Assembly (NCBI GenBank): GCA_947630535.1
Contig: CANRHZ010000012.1
Coordinates: 1-44,541 of the forward strand
From: Candidatus Gastranaerophilales bacterium
GTDB lineage: Bacteria; Cyanobacteriota; Vampirovibrionia; Gastranaerophilales; Gastranaerophilaceae
DNA length: 44,541 nt
Direction of reading: 5' to 3'
The position numbers were made by a program, and so were the translations under genes. Below the pieces are notes generated by a model. That model saw only the letters and a program-made list of their open reading frames with translations, was not told where the DNA came from and searched no databases. Positions 16,488 to 25,051 of the stretch are shown piece by piece. Each line of letters starts with the position of its first letter. The first letter of the stretch is position 1.

Positions 16488-17126
16488 TTAAAGTGCTCCT
16501 TCCAACCCTTCATCATCTCCAATACCTTCAGTTTCTTTGCTTTCTGTGCCGGGTTCTTCAGGGGCGCTTTCATCCGGGCCCTTGGCGCTTGGATTTGAAA
16601 GGGTTTGTTCTTCATAATATCGCCCTGAATAGATATCAAAATAATCTTTAAAGTAATTTTCAATCTCCCCTTTGTTTTTGTTTAAAAAAGGTGCTTCAAC
16701 GTAGGCTCTGTTTATCGGAATAATGAAATAAAAATAACTCCCGTCGTTTTTTCCAAAGAAGGGCTTTGTGTTGTTATATTTAAAAGTGCCTATAAAAAAG
16801 TCTGTATTCGGGGTTATTATAGATTCTTTTGTATTTATGTTTATATAGGATGAATTAGCCCCCCCCATTGAATTTATAACGATATCTTCCGTTTCTTTTG
16901 CAAAATCGTATGAGTCTTTTTGTTCTTTGTTTTCAAATACAGGTTGGTTTACAACGGAATTTTTTACAGCTCCCGTAAATATATAGGAAAACTTGTATTT
17001 AACAAAGGTTTCAACCATAAGCTGAAAAGTAAAACCGAACAAAATTATAAAAACAGGCATTATCAAAGCAAGCTCAACTACATGTTGGGCTTGCTTTTTA
17101 TTTATTTTTGCATAACTTTTAATCAT
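16488..17126 (-). CDS. TadE-like membrane protein
   Basis: A 212-residue protein with the TadE hallmark QAQHVVELALIMPVFIILFGF at about residues 12-32, i.e. a single membrane helix after a short basic N-terminus, followed by a mixed extracytoplasmic domain and a low-complexity acidic C-terminus (EEPGTESKETEGIGDDEGLEGAL). TadE proteins are minor pseudopilins of Flp/Tad pili or related secretion machines. The gene overlaps the upstream lipoprotein by 8 bases and stops 1 base before the tadG-like start, so the three are probably co-expressed and act together at the envelope. Confidence 0.65.
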   Translation of the reverse strand: MIKSYAKINKKQAQHVVELALIMPVFIILFGFTFQLMVETFVKYKFSYIFTGAVKNSVVNQPVFENKEQKDSYDFAKETEDIVINSMGGANSSYININTKESIITPNTDFFIGTFKYNNTKPFFGKNDGSYFYFIIPINRAYVEAPFLNKNKGEIENYFKDYFDIYSGRYYEEQTLSNPSAKGPDESAPEEPGTESKETEGIGDDEGLEGAL

Positions 17127-17793
17127 TATTTCTTTTGCCGCCGAATTTATAAGTCAGGTCTTTATATTTAATAACCACAGGGTATTCTTCGGGCTTTCTT
17201 AAGAATATATAAAAGTATTCCTTTGAGTTGCCTTCAACAAACTTGTAGGATGTAATTGCATGTTTGTTAATACCTTGAATGGTTTTTTCAACCTGCATAA
17301 GCTCGGGGCTTGTAGCCTTTGTTTCAACAAAATTTTGATTGTTCAGGCTTGATTGTCTGTATTGGTTTTGTATGTTTGCAAAAGAGTTAAGTGCGGTTGA
17401 TGCGTTTGCCATACCCGCATAGTTTGTCGCTTCAAAGTTTTGATATGCATCAACATATAAAGACGGTGAAATAAACGAAATTTCTCCAATCGGTGAAGAT
17501 GCCATAACTTCGTTAACGTCAAACTTGTAGGAACTGTCGGTTTTGTTTTCTATTTCCATATAAAGAACAAGTGCATTGTCGAGCACTGTTCCTGATATTC
17601 CCGCTCTTACAATAATTCCGTCAGTTGTCTTTTTCTCAACCGTTTGGAGGCTGAATAATTCGCTTGTTTGGATTTGGGCTGTTTTTACGGTTTCATAGTC
17701 TGAGTCAACGTATGCTAACTGTGTGCAGCCCCCCAAAACAAGTGCAAGACTAAACACCGACAAGATTTTGGTTAAATACTGCCTTTTCTTCAT
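17119..17793 (-). CDS. Predicted lipoprotein
   Basis: A 224-residue protein with a signal peptide ending in the lipobox LGGC (Cys23), so it is probably a lipid-anchored envelope protein. The mature part has IVRAGISGTVLDNALVLYMEIENKT..., suggesting an immunoglobulin-like beta fold, then an NQ/S-rich linker and YKFVEGNSKEYFYIFLRKP. No named family is recognised. It starts inside the 3' end of pnp (44-base overlap) with GGGAG before its ATG, and overlaps the next gene, tadE-like, by 8 bases. The context suggests an accessory of the TadE/TadG pair. Confidence 0.65.
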   Translation of the reverse strand: MKKRQYLTKILSVFSLALVLGGCTQLAYVDSDYETVKTAQIQTSELFSLQTVEKKTTDGIIVRAGISGTVLDNALVLYMEIENKTDSSYKFDVNEVMASSPIGEISFISPSLYVDAYQNFEATNYAGMANASTALNSFANIQNQYRQSSLNNQNFVETKATSPELMQVEKTIQGINKHAITSYKFVEGNSKEYFYIFLRKPEEYPVVIKYKDLTYKFGGKRNND

Positions 17794-19909
17794 CGGTAAC
17801 TCCCTTAATTGTTAAGTTTACTCTGCCTTTATCGTCGATTTTTAATACCTTTACGATAACTTCCTGTCCGATTGAAAGGTGAGGTTCAATGTTTTCTATT
17901 CTTTCGTTGCATACCTGTGAAATGTGAACCATACCGTCTTTTCCAGGGGCTAATTCCACAAAAGCTCCGATAGGAATTATTCTTACAACCTTTCCTTTTA
18001 ATACCATGCCTGCTTCGGCTTTAAAGGTAAGGTCTTTAATCATTTTTATTGCAATATCTGCACCTTCCTTATCGTTTGATGTAATCGTAACCGTACCGTC
18101 ATCCTTAATATCAATTTCAGCACCTGATGCATCAATTATGCTTCTTATCATTTTGCCGCCGGGTCCGATTACTGTTCCGATATCATCAACAGGAATTTGC
18201 ATTGAGTATAATCTCGGTGCAAAAGGAGAAAGGTCGGCTCTCGGGCTTGAGATTGCTTCTCTCATTTTGCCCATAATGTGCAATCTGCCGTCTTTTGCCT
18301 GATATAAAGCTCGTCTTAGGGTTTCGTTTGAAATCCCTTTTATTTTCATATCCATTTGAAGGGCGGTTATACCGTAATCGTTACCCGTTACCTTAAAGTC
18401 CATATCTCCCAAGAAATCTTCTATTCCTTGAATATCCGTAAGGACAATATCGGTATCTCCTTCTTTAATAAGGCCCATTGCAACTCCGCCAATCATATAT
18501 TTAACGGGAACACCGGCATCCATTAATGCCATTGAGCTTGCGCAGGTTGAACCCATTGAAGTTGAACCGTTTGATTCCAATACATCAGATGTAACTCTTA
18601 TTGCGTAAGGAAATTCTTCTTCGCTTGGGAGCGCAGGAACATTAGCACGTTCCGCAAGGTTGCCGTGCCCTATTTCACGACGTCCGGGGCCTCTAAGTGC
18701 TTTAACTTCACCGACTGAAAAACCGGGGAAGATGTATTTGTGCATATAGCGTTTTGTTGTTATCGGGTCAACTCCGTCCAATTCTTGAGCCATATTGGGG
18801 CCTGCAAGAGTTGCAACGGATAAAATTTGAGTTTGTCCCCTTGTAAATACCGCTGAACCATGGGCTCTCGGGATAACTCCGACTTCGCACCAGATGGGAC
18901 GAACATCCGTAATCTTTCTTCCGTCTGCTCTAACCCCTTCATCTTTTATCATTGCACGCATTATTTTCTTTTCAAGTGCTTTAAATTCTTCTGCCACAAA
19001 GTCTATGCCCGTTTCTTCAATCATAACTTTGATGGGGTGAGTATCTTCAAGCGCCTCGATTTTTTCTTTAACCAGCTTTTTGGTTTCATCGAGTTTGTTT
19101 TGTCTGTATTCTCTGTCAAAATTGTGATAAGCATCCACAATGTCGTTATATGAGGTTTCTTTGATTATTTGTGCAAGTTCGCTTGTATCATAAGGGTTAA
19201 CAAATTCTTCTTTTTGAACTCCTGCTTCTTTTGCAAACTGAATTTGAGCTTCGCACTGTTTCTTTATTTCAACCTGTGCAAATTCAACCGCAGCCATAAT
19301 ATCATCTTCCGTTACAAACTTACAACCTGCTTCAACCATAATAACGGAATCCATGGTTCCTGCAATAACTATATCCATATCGGATTGAAGAACTTCTTGA
19401 TGGGTAGGATTTGCAATCATTCTTCCGTCTATTCTGCCTACTCTTATTGCGCCTACGGGCCCTTCAAAAGGAGCTCCCGTTAACATTAAAGCGGCAGATG
19501 CTCCCAATATGGAAAGAACGTCAGGCTGATTTTTTTGGTCGTAGCTGAATAACTGCGAAACAATTTGAACGTCGTTTCTGTATCCTTTAGGCCATAAAGG
19601 ACGTATCGGACGGTCAATCAATCTTGAAACAAGGATTGCCTTTTCGGAGGCTTTACCTTCCGTTCTTGTATATCCGCCGGGGATTTTTCCTATTGATGAC
19701 ATTCTTTCTTCGTAATCAATTAATAAAGGGAAGAAATCAATTCCTACCCTTGGTTCTTTACTAACAACGGCATGGATAAAAAGCATTGTATCTTCGCATC
19801 TGACTGTTACAGAACTTGTTGCCTGTTTTGCATATTTGCCTGTTTCAACACATACAAGCTTTCCGCCGATTTCAATTTCAAATTTCGTTGTTTTTGGTGT
19901 GTTTTCCAT
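17750..19909 (-). CDS. pnp: Polyribonucleotide nucleotidyltransferase (PNPase)
   Basis: A 719-residue PNPase. Two RNase PH-like domains are visible (IDFFPLLIDYEERMSSIGKIPGG..RTEG, and VIPRAHGSAVFTRGQTQILS with GPGRREIGHGNLAERA in the second). The KH domain follows (IGTVIGPGGKMIRSIIDASG near 560-580), then the S1 domain (VVRIIPIGAFVELAPGKDGMVHIS near 627-650). It degrades RNA 3' to 5' using phosphate and can form a degradosome. Length and order match the family. It is the first gene of a long minus-strand cluster ending at 5951. Confidence 0.97.
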   Translation of the reverse strand: MENTPKTTKFEIEIGGKLVCVETGKYAKQATSSVTVRCEDTMLFIHAVVSKEPRVGIDFFPLLIDYEERMSSIGKIPGGYTRTEGKASEKAILVSRLIDRPIRPLWPKGYRNDVQIVSQLFSYDQKNQPDVLSILGASAALMLTGAPFEGPVGAIRVGRIDGRMIANPTHQEVLQSDMDIVIAGTMDSVIMVEAGCKFVTEDDIMAAVEFAQVEIKKQCEAQIQFAKEAGVQKEEFVNPYDTSELAQIIKETSYNDIVDAYHNFDREYRQNKLDETKKLVKEKIEALEDTHPIKVMIEETGIDFVAEEFKALEKKIMRAMIKDEGVRADGRKITDVRPIWCEVGVIPRAHGSAVFTRGQTQILSVATLAGPNMAQELDGVDPITTKRYMHKYIFPGFSVGEVKALRGPGRREIGHGNLAERANVPALPSEEEFPYAIRVTSDVLESNGSTSMGSTCASSMALMDAGVPVKYMIGGVAMGLIKEGDTDIVLTDIQGIEDFLGDMDFKVTGNDYGITALQMDMKIKGISNETLRRALYQAKDGRLHIMGKMREAISSPRADLSPFAPRLYSMQIPVDDIGTVIGPGGKMIRSIIDASGAEIDIKDDGTVTITSNDKEGADIAIKMIKDLTFKAEAGMVLKGKVVRIIPIGAFVELAPGKDGMVHISQVCNERIENIEPHLSIGQEVIVKVLKIDDKGRVNLTIKGVTDEEKAVFNQNLVGV

Positions 19910-20013
19910 CTTTTCTTCTTTCTTTCATTCTATTCACTTATGTTTTTCAATCCAAATTTTACCTTAAATAAGGTTTAAAAGCAAAAAATAATTAAAAGAA
20001 AGAATAATTTTAT

Positions 20014-21468
20014 TTAAACAATTTTAATATTGAAATTGTCCCTTAAAGAATCAATTATATGAGGATTTATGTTTATAAAGTTTTCCTTTTTTAAATAAAT
20101 TTCTTTTATGTTTTTCTCTAACAGTGAAAAAACGGTGTTTAAAACGTAAATGTTTCCATAAGTAAAATAAACTTTTATGTTTTCATCCTTCACTTTATTT
20201 AAAACAAAGTGGAGCCCCTCTGTTTCATAAGGAAGAAGAAATTCTATTAATATATCGTCTCTAAATTTTTCTTTTTCGCTTTCTTCCATTTGTCCTAAAG
20301 AAATAAGAAAGTTTTTATCTTCGTTTTTTTCAATCAAATCTTGAATATTATCTAAATTAAAATCTATCTGATAACTTTTCCCCTTTTTATCTTCCATAAA
20401 CCCTTCAAGTTTTTTTATATCTTCAATAAGGGTTTTATAGTCACCATCTTTTATTTTTGCGGCTCTGTCGGGAGGTATAATTTTTGAAGTATAAAAATTT
20501 CCTCTGTAAATAGAATCAAGTCCTTGAATTGAATTTTTTGTAAGGTAAATTCCCCCCTTGAAATTTGAAAAATCCATATCAATAGTGCCCGTTTTATAAA
20601 GGCCTTTTAATTTTTCAAACTTTCTAAAAGCAGGATATGAAGGGGCAATAAGCATTGAGTGGGTAAGATAAATGTTTATATCTTCATATTTTAGAGCATT
20701 AAGTATATCATAAAGTTCTTCAATATCTCCCCCGCCAACAAGAAGGGATTTTCCTTTGTATATATCACATGAGAGGTTATATGAACTTCTTTTTGAGTAT
20801 TTTTTTGAATATTCAAAGTCTAAATCCGCCCTTATTTTATATATGACATTCGAAAACTCTTTTATTCTTCTTATGAGTTTATCTTCTCTTGTTGCAATAT
20901 TATTTGTAATGGATAAAAGCCTTAAAATTTCAAACAAATATTCTTCAATATCATCTTTAATTAAAGACAATTTGATTAAATCAACGGATGTTATTTTGCA
21001 CCCCAAAATAATTATATAAAATAACCCCTGTATGTTGTTTTTTACCTTGTTATAAAATTTTGAGATAATTTCTTCTCCGAATTTGGTTAAGGTTGTTATA
21101 TCAAGCTTTTTTTCATCAATTTCATAAATGGGAGAGATAACTTCATACGGAATATTCATTTTCTTACACTTTTGAAGGTAAAAATCTTTAACCTTGTTTT
21201 TTGTGTTTAAAATGTTTTTGAAAAAACCGATAAAAGAGTCTTTATTAAAATCCATATCATAAACGGATACACTTAAAGATAAAACTGACTCTTTCATTAA
21301 ATTTTTATTTGTTAAATTCAACTCTTTTAATTTAACAACATAAAAAGCTATTTGCCTTATTTCGTTAACAATTACCGCTTCAAGAGAATTTAATACGGGA
21401 TTTGTTGAACATATTCCGTTTTTTGAACACGGGGTTTTATCAAACAGGTTTTTAAATAAATCGTACAT
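20014..21468 (-). CDS. Hybrid-cluster-protein homologue lacking metal ligands
   Basis: A 484-residue relative of hybrid cluster protein (Hcp/prismane). [17 protein letters not shown] (240-256) aligns with the Hcp segment [39 protein letters not shown] (266-289) with [33 protein letters not shown] (305-314) with IVMTSNCI, and the C-terminal [19 protein letters not shown] with the Hcp end. In each the metal ligand is gone: His to Gly, Glu lost, Cys to Ser. The later Hcp cysteine segments are missing. Only CSKNGIC near 14-20 recalls the N-terminal four-cysteine motif. It is therefore unlikely to hold the hybrid cluster or reduce hydroxylamine/NO; a structural or regulatory role is possible. No Shine-Dalgarno sequence is clear. 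Confidence 0.7.
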   Translation of the reverse strand: [484 protein letters not shown]

Positions 21469-21526
21469 AATAGAATTAATTTTATTTTGTATTATGAATA
21501 AAATTAATTGCCTATGTGATGATACC

Positions 21527-21973
21527 TTAGTAGTTTTTTAAATTTCTCTTAATATCTTTTTTCTTTAGGGCTTCCCTTTTATCATAAAGCTTTTTACCTT
21601 TGCAAAGAGCTATTTCAAGTTTTAAAAAACCCTTATATAAGAAGGCATTCAGGGGGATTATTGTATAATTTTCCTGTTTTTGTTTGTTTATGATTTTTAA
21701 AATTTCTTTTTTATTTAAAAGCAGTTTTCTTACTCTTTTTGGGTCGTGGTTAAATCTGTTTCCGAAGTCATACGGGCTTATATGGCAATTGTAAAGATAT
21801 GCTTCAAAATTTTCTATTTTTATAAAGGAATCTTTAAGATTTATTGCGCCCAATCTGACGGATTTTATTTCGGTTCCAGTTAAAACAATTCCCGCAGTAT
21901 ATTTTTCAAAAACATTATAGTCAAAATACGCTTTTTTATTGGATGATATGATTTTTCCCGATATATTTTCCAT
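21527..21973 (-). CDS. smpB: SsrA-binding protein
   Basis: A 148-residue SmpB with the conserved AYFDYNVFEKYTAGIVLTGTE, KSVRLGAINLKDSF, HISPYDFGN..NHDPKR.RKLLL and the basic tail (KGKKLYDKREALKKKDIKRN). SmpB carries tmRNA to stalled ribosomes for trans-translation. Length is normal for the family. No tmRNA gene was seen beside it. A TATAAT ends 9 bases before the ATG and there is no ribosome binding site, so the transcript may be leaderless or nearly so. Confidence 0.95.
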   Translation of the reverse strand: MENISGKIISSNKKAYFDYNVFEKYTAGIVLTGTEIKSVRLGAINLKDSFIKIENFEAYLYNCHISPYDFGNRFNHDPKRVRKLLLNKKEILKIINKQKQENYTIIPLNAFLYKGFLKLEIALCKGKKLYDKREALKKKDIKRNLKNY

Positions 21974-21982
21974 AATGAAAAA

Positions 21983-21988
21983 ATTATA
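21983..21988 (-). promoter_or_regulatory. Possible -10 box close to the smpB start
   Basis: TATAAT on the minus strand ends 9 bases upstream of the smpB ATG, with no Shine-Dalgarno sequence between. The -35 match is weak. If used, the 5' leader would be about 2-3 bases long. Confidence 0.3.
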
Positions 21989-22134
21989 CCATAAAAAATT
22001 AATGAAACAATATAAATACTTGAGGGACGGTTGTTTTAGCCTTGCAAGTCATGCCCGTTACAATCTGAATTATAATTGTAAAGTAAACATTTTTTAATTT
22101 TTATATCTCAATATTAAACATAAATCTAAAGATT

Positions 22135-22164
22135 GTTGACATGACAACTTTAAAATTTTAAATT
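22135..22164 (+). promoter_or_regulatory. nrdDG promoter with overlapping palindrome
   Basis: A perfect -35 TTGACA (22136-22141) and a TAAATT -10-like hexamer (22159-22164) are spaced by 17 bases. The -35 sits inside an imperfect palindrome GTTGACATGACAAC (22135-22148, 12 of 14 symmetric), a layout typical of a repressor operator. The remainder of the 253-base gap 21974-22226 is AT rich, apart from a short G+C-richer patch at about 22022-22070 of unknown meaning. Confidence 0.45.
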
Positions 22165-22226
22165 AGAAATAATAGATATTTTAAAAATAAGTAAGCCATA
22201 GTTTAGGGAGTGAAAAGGGGCGAAAT

Positions 22227-24530
22227 ATGCAGAACTATTCGGATAACGGTCACACCGCATTTGAATTAAAAAGTGTAGTAAATACAAGCAATAAAAACGA
22301 AAAGAGCTTTAACAATCCTATGGAAATAACATCACCGATTAATTCAAAAAAAGCTTTTTTGGGGCAAGCGCAAAATAATGTTATAAATATGCCGTTTGTT
22401 AACCTTAAAGATACCGTGATTATTAAAAAAGACGGCACACAAGAAGAATATAACGTTCAAAAAGTCGTGAATGCCGTAAAAAAATCCGCTGCAAGAATGC
22501 TCGTTGAATTTACCGATAACGATATTAAAACAATATGCGCTATGGTTGATCAAAGGGTAGCTAACCTTAATTCAAAAGAAGTGCAAATAATGGATATGCA
22601 CAACATTGTTGAATCCGTACTTGAAACGGTTAACCCCAAAGTTGCTCAAAGCTACAGAAACTATAGAAACTATAAACAAGACTTTGTTTCCATGCTTGAT
22701 AAAGTTTATCAGGAATCTCAAAAAATTATGTACATAGGAGATAAAGAAAATTCAAATTCCGATTCTGCCCTTGTATCAACAAAAAGGTCGCTTGTTTTCA
22801 ATCAGTTAAATAAAGAACTTTATAAAAAGTTCTTCTTAACGGTTGAGGACCTGCAAGCAATCAGGGAAGGATATATATATATTCACGATATGTCCGCAAG
22901 AAGGGATACTATGAACTGTTGTCTGTTTGACGTTGCAAGCGTTTTAAAAGACGGTTTTGAAATGGGCAATCTCTGGTACAATGAACCAAAAACCTTAGAT
23001 GTTGCATTTGATGTTATAGGCGATATTGTTATGGCTGCTGCAAGTCAACAGTATGGCGGTTTTACGGTTCCTGAGGTTGATAAAATTCTTGCCCCATACG
23101 CCGAAAAAACTTATCAAAAACAGTTTGAAAAATATATAGGACTAGGTTTATCTCACGAAGTAGCCGATATAGAAGCTACTAAAGATGTTCAAAACAATAT
23201 GGAACAAGGGTTTCAGGGTTGGGAATACAAGTTTAATACCGTTGCTTCATCAAGAGGCGACTATCCCTTTATTACAATAACCTTTGGCCTCGGAACCGGC
23301 AAATATGAAAAAATGGCTTCATTTGCCGCTCTTAAAACAAGAGCAGGCGGTCAAGGCAAAAAGACCTGTAAAAAGCCTGTCTTATTCCCCAAAGTTGTAT
23401 TTTTATATGACGAAAATCTTCACGGCGAAGGTAAAGAGCTTCATGACCTTTTCGAAGCGGGAGTTGAATGTTCTAAAAAGGCAATGTACCCCGATTGGCT
23501 CTCATTATCAGGGGAAGGGTATATTGCTTCAATGTATAAAAAATACAAAAAAGTTATCTCTCCTATGGGATGTCGTGCATTTTTATCACCATGGTATGAA
23601 AGAGGCGGAATGAAACCCGCTGATGAAAACGATGTGCCCGTATTTGTCGGAAGATTTAATATAGGCGCAATAAGCCTTCATTTGCCCATGATTTATGCAA
23701 AAGCCAAGAAGGAATCCAAGAATTTTTATGAAGTATTGGATTATTACCTTGAATTAATCAGAAAAATTCACATAAGAACTTATGAATATCTTGGCGAATT
23801 GAAAGCTTCCATTAATCCTTTGGCATTTTGCGAAGGCGGTTTCTACGGCGGACATTTAAAATACAATGAAAAAATAAAACCTATTTTAAAATCCGCAACG
23901 GCATCTTTTGGTATAACCGCTCTAAACGAGCTACAAGAACTCCATAACGGCAAATCACTTGTTCAAGACGGCAAGTTTGCTCTTGAAGTTATGGAATATA
24001 TCAACAAAAAAATTAACGAATTTAAAGAACAAGACGGAAACCTTTATGCTATATACGGTACACCTGCCGAATCTCTTTGCGGTTTACAGGTTGAACAGTT
24101 CAGAAAAAAATACGGCATAGTAGAAAACGTATCTGACAGAGGATATATTTCAAACAGTTTCCACTGCCACGTTTCAGAAAAAATTACCCCGATTGAAAAA
24201 CAAGACCTCGAAAAAAGATTTTGGGATTTATTAAACGGCGGTAAAATTCAATATGTTAAATATCCTATTTCATACAACACAAAAGCAATTGAAACCCTTG
24301 TTAAAAGGGCTATGGATATGGGATTTTACGAAGGAGTAAACCTATCGCTTGCATACTGTGACGATTGCGGGCATCAGGAGTTGAATATGGATGTTTGTCC
24401 GAAATGCGGAAGCAGAAACTTAACCAAAATAGACAGAATGAACGGTTATCTTTCTTATTCAAGGGTAAAGGGCGACACCAGATTAAATGAAGCCAAAATG
24501 GAAGAAATCAAAGACAGAGTGAGCATGTAA
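22227..24530 (+). CDS. nrdD: Anaerobic ribonucleoside-triphosphate reductase (class III)
   Basis: A 767-residue NrdD. An ATP-cone regulatory domain (TVIIKKDGTQEEYNVQKVVNAV) starts near residue 62. The barrel follows with active-site cysteines in MNCCLFDV. The C-terminal zinc site is C711, C714, C724 and C727, and the glycyl-radical loop has Gly740 (RMNGYLSYSR). It reduces ribonucleoside triphosphates to deoxyribonucleotides without oxygen. The glycyl loop has NGYL where E. coli has CGYL. The extended N-terminal 60 residues before the ATP cone are low complexity. GGAG-like bases lie upstream of the ATG, and the stop overlaps the nrdG start (TAATG). Confidence 0.95.
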   Translation: MQNYSDNGHTAFELKSVVNTSNKNEKSFNNPMEITSPINSKKAFLGQAQNNVINMPFVNLKDTVIIKKDGTQEEYNVQKVVNAVKKSAARMLVEFTDNDIKTICAMVDQRVANLNSKEVQIMDMHNIVESVLETVNPKVAQSYRNYRNYKQDFVSMLDKVYQESQKIMYIGDKENSNSDSALVSTKRSLVFNQLNKELYKKFFLTVEDLQAIREGYIYIHDMSARRDTMNCCLFDVASVLKDGFEMGNLWYNEPKTLDVAFDVIGDIVMAAASQQYGGFTVPEVDKILAPYAEKTYQKQFEKYIGLGLSHEVADIEATKDVQNNMEQGFQGWEYKFNTVASSRGDYPFITITFGLGTGKYEKMASFAALKTRAGGQGKKTCKKPVLFPKVVFLYDENLHGEGKELHDLFEAGVECSKKAMYPDWLSLSGEGYIASMYKKYKKVISPMGCRAFLSPWYERGGMKPADENDVPVFVGRFNIGAISLHLPMIYAKAKKESKNFYEVLDYYLELIRKIHIRTYEYLGELKASINPLAFCEGGFYGGHLKYNEKIKPILKSATASFGITALNELQELHNGKSLVQDGKFALEVMEYINKKINEFKEQDGNLYAIYGTPAESLCGLQVEQFRKKYGIVENVSDRGYISNSFHCHVSEKITPIEKQDLEKRFWDLLNGGKIQYVKYPISYNTKAIETLVKRAMDMGFYEGVNLSLAYCDDCGHQELNMDVCPKCGSRNLTKIDRMNGYLSYSRVKGDTRLNEAKMEEIKDRVSM

Positions 24531-25051
24531 TGCGCTATCACAACATCACTAAAGACGATATGTTAAATGGCGAAGGATTAAGAACCGTCCTTTGGGTTTC
24601 AGGGTGCACTCACCAATGTAAAAACTGCCACAACCCGATAACATGGGATGTTGCAGGCGGATTAGAATTTGATGAAGCGGCGGAAAAAGAACTTTTTTTT
24701 GACCTTACAAAACCTCATTGCAGCGGCTTAACTTTTTCGGGGGGAGACCCCCTTCACCCTTTAAACAGGCAAGAAGTCGCAAGGCTTATAAAAAAGGCAA
24801 GAGAAGTTGCACCCGATAAAACCATTTGGTTATATACCGGCTACAATTTTGAAGAAATTAAAGATATAGACGGCATAAATCTTTTGGATGTTTTAATTGA
24901 CGGCGAATTTATAGAAGAATTAAAGGAAGAAAAGCTCCACTGGGTGGGTTCATCCAATCAAAGAATTATAGACATCAAAAAAACCTTTGAAACGGGCGAA
25001 ATTGTTCTGTATGATGACAATTCCCATGTTAAATTAAAAAGCCTTATTTAA
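24530..25051 (+). CDS. nrdG: Anaerobic ribonucleotide reductase activating protein
   Basis: A 173-residue radical SAM activase. The CxxxCxxC cluster motif is CTHQCKNC, followed by HNPITWDVAGG. The SAM-binding GGDP segment (TFSGGDPLHPLN) is also present. It generates the glycyl radical on NrdD. Start and upstream stop share a base (TAATG), implying translational coupling and a stoichiometric pair. The 3' end overlaps the convergent bioC stop by 4 bases. Confidence 0.96.
   Translation: MRYHNITKDDMLNGEGLRTVLWVSGCTHQCKNCHNPITWDVAGGLEFDEAAEKELFFDLTKPHCSGLTFSGGDPLHPLNRQEVARLIKKAREVAPDKTIWLYTGYNFEEIKDIDGINLLDVLIDGEFIEELKEEKLHWVGSSNQRIIDIKKTFETGEIVLYDDNSHVKLKSLI

Noticed and set aside
16487-16663. 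Upstream start of the tadG-like gene at 16663
   Set aside because: It would overlap the tadE-like gene by 176 bases; the ATG at 16486 has a good AAGGAG and directly precedes the membrane segment.
20014-21468. Calling this gene a functional hydroxylamine reductase
   Set aside because: All visible hybrid-cluster ligand positions are substituted.
21974-22226. A tmRNA gene next to smpB
   Set aside because: No tRNA-like ends or tag-reading-frame pattern was recognised in this gap.
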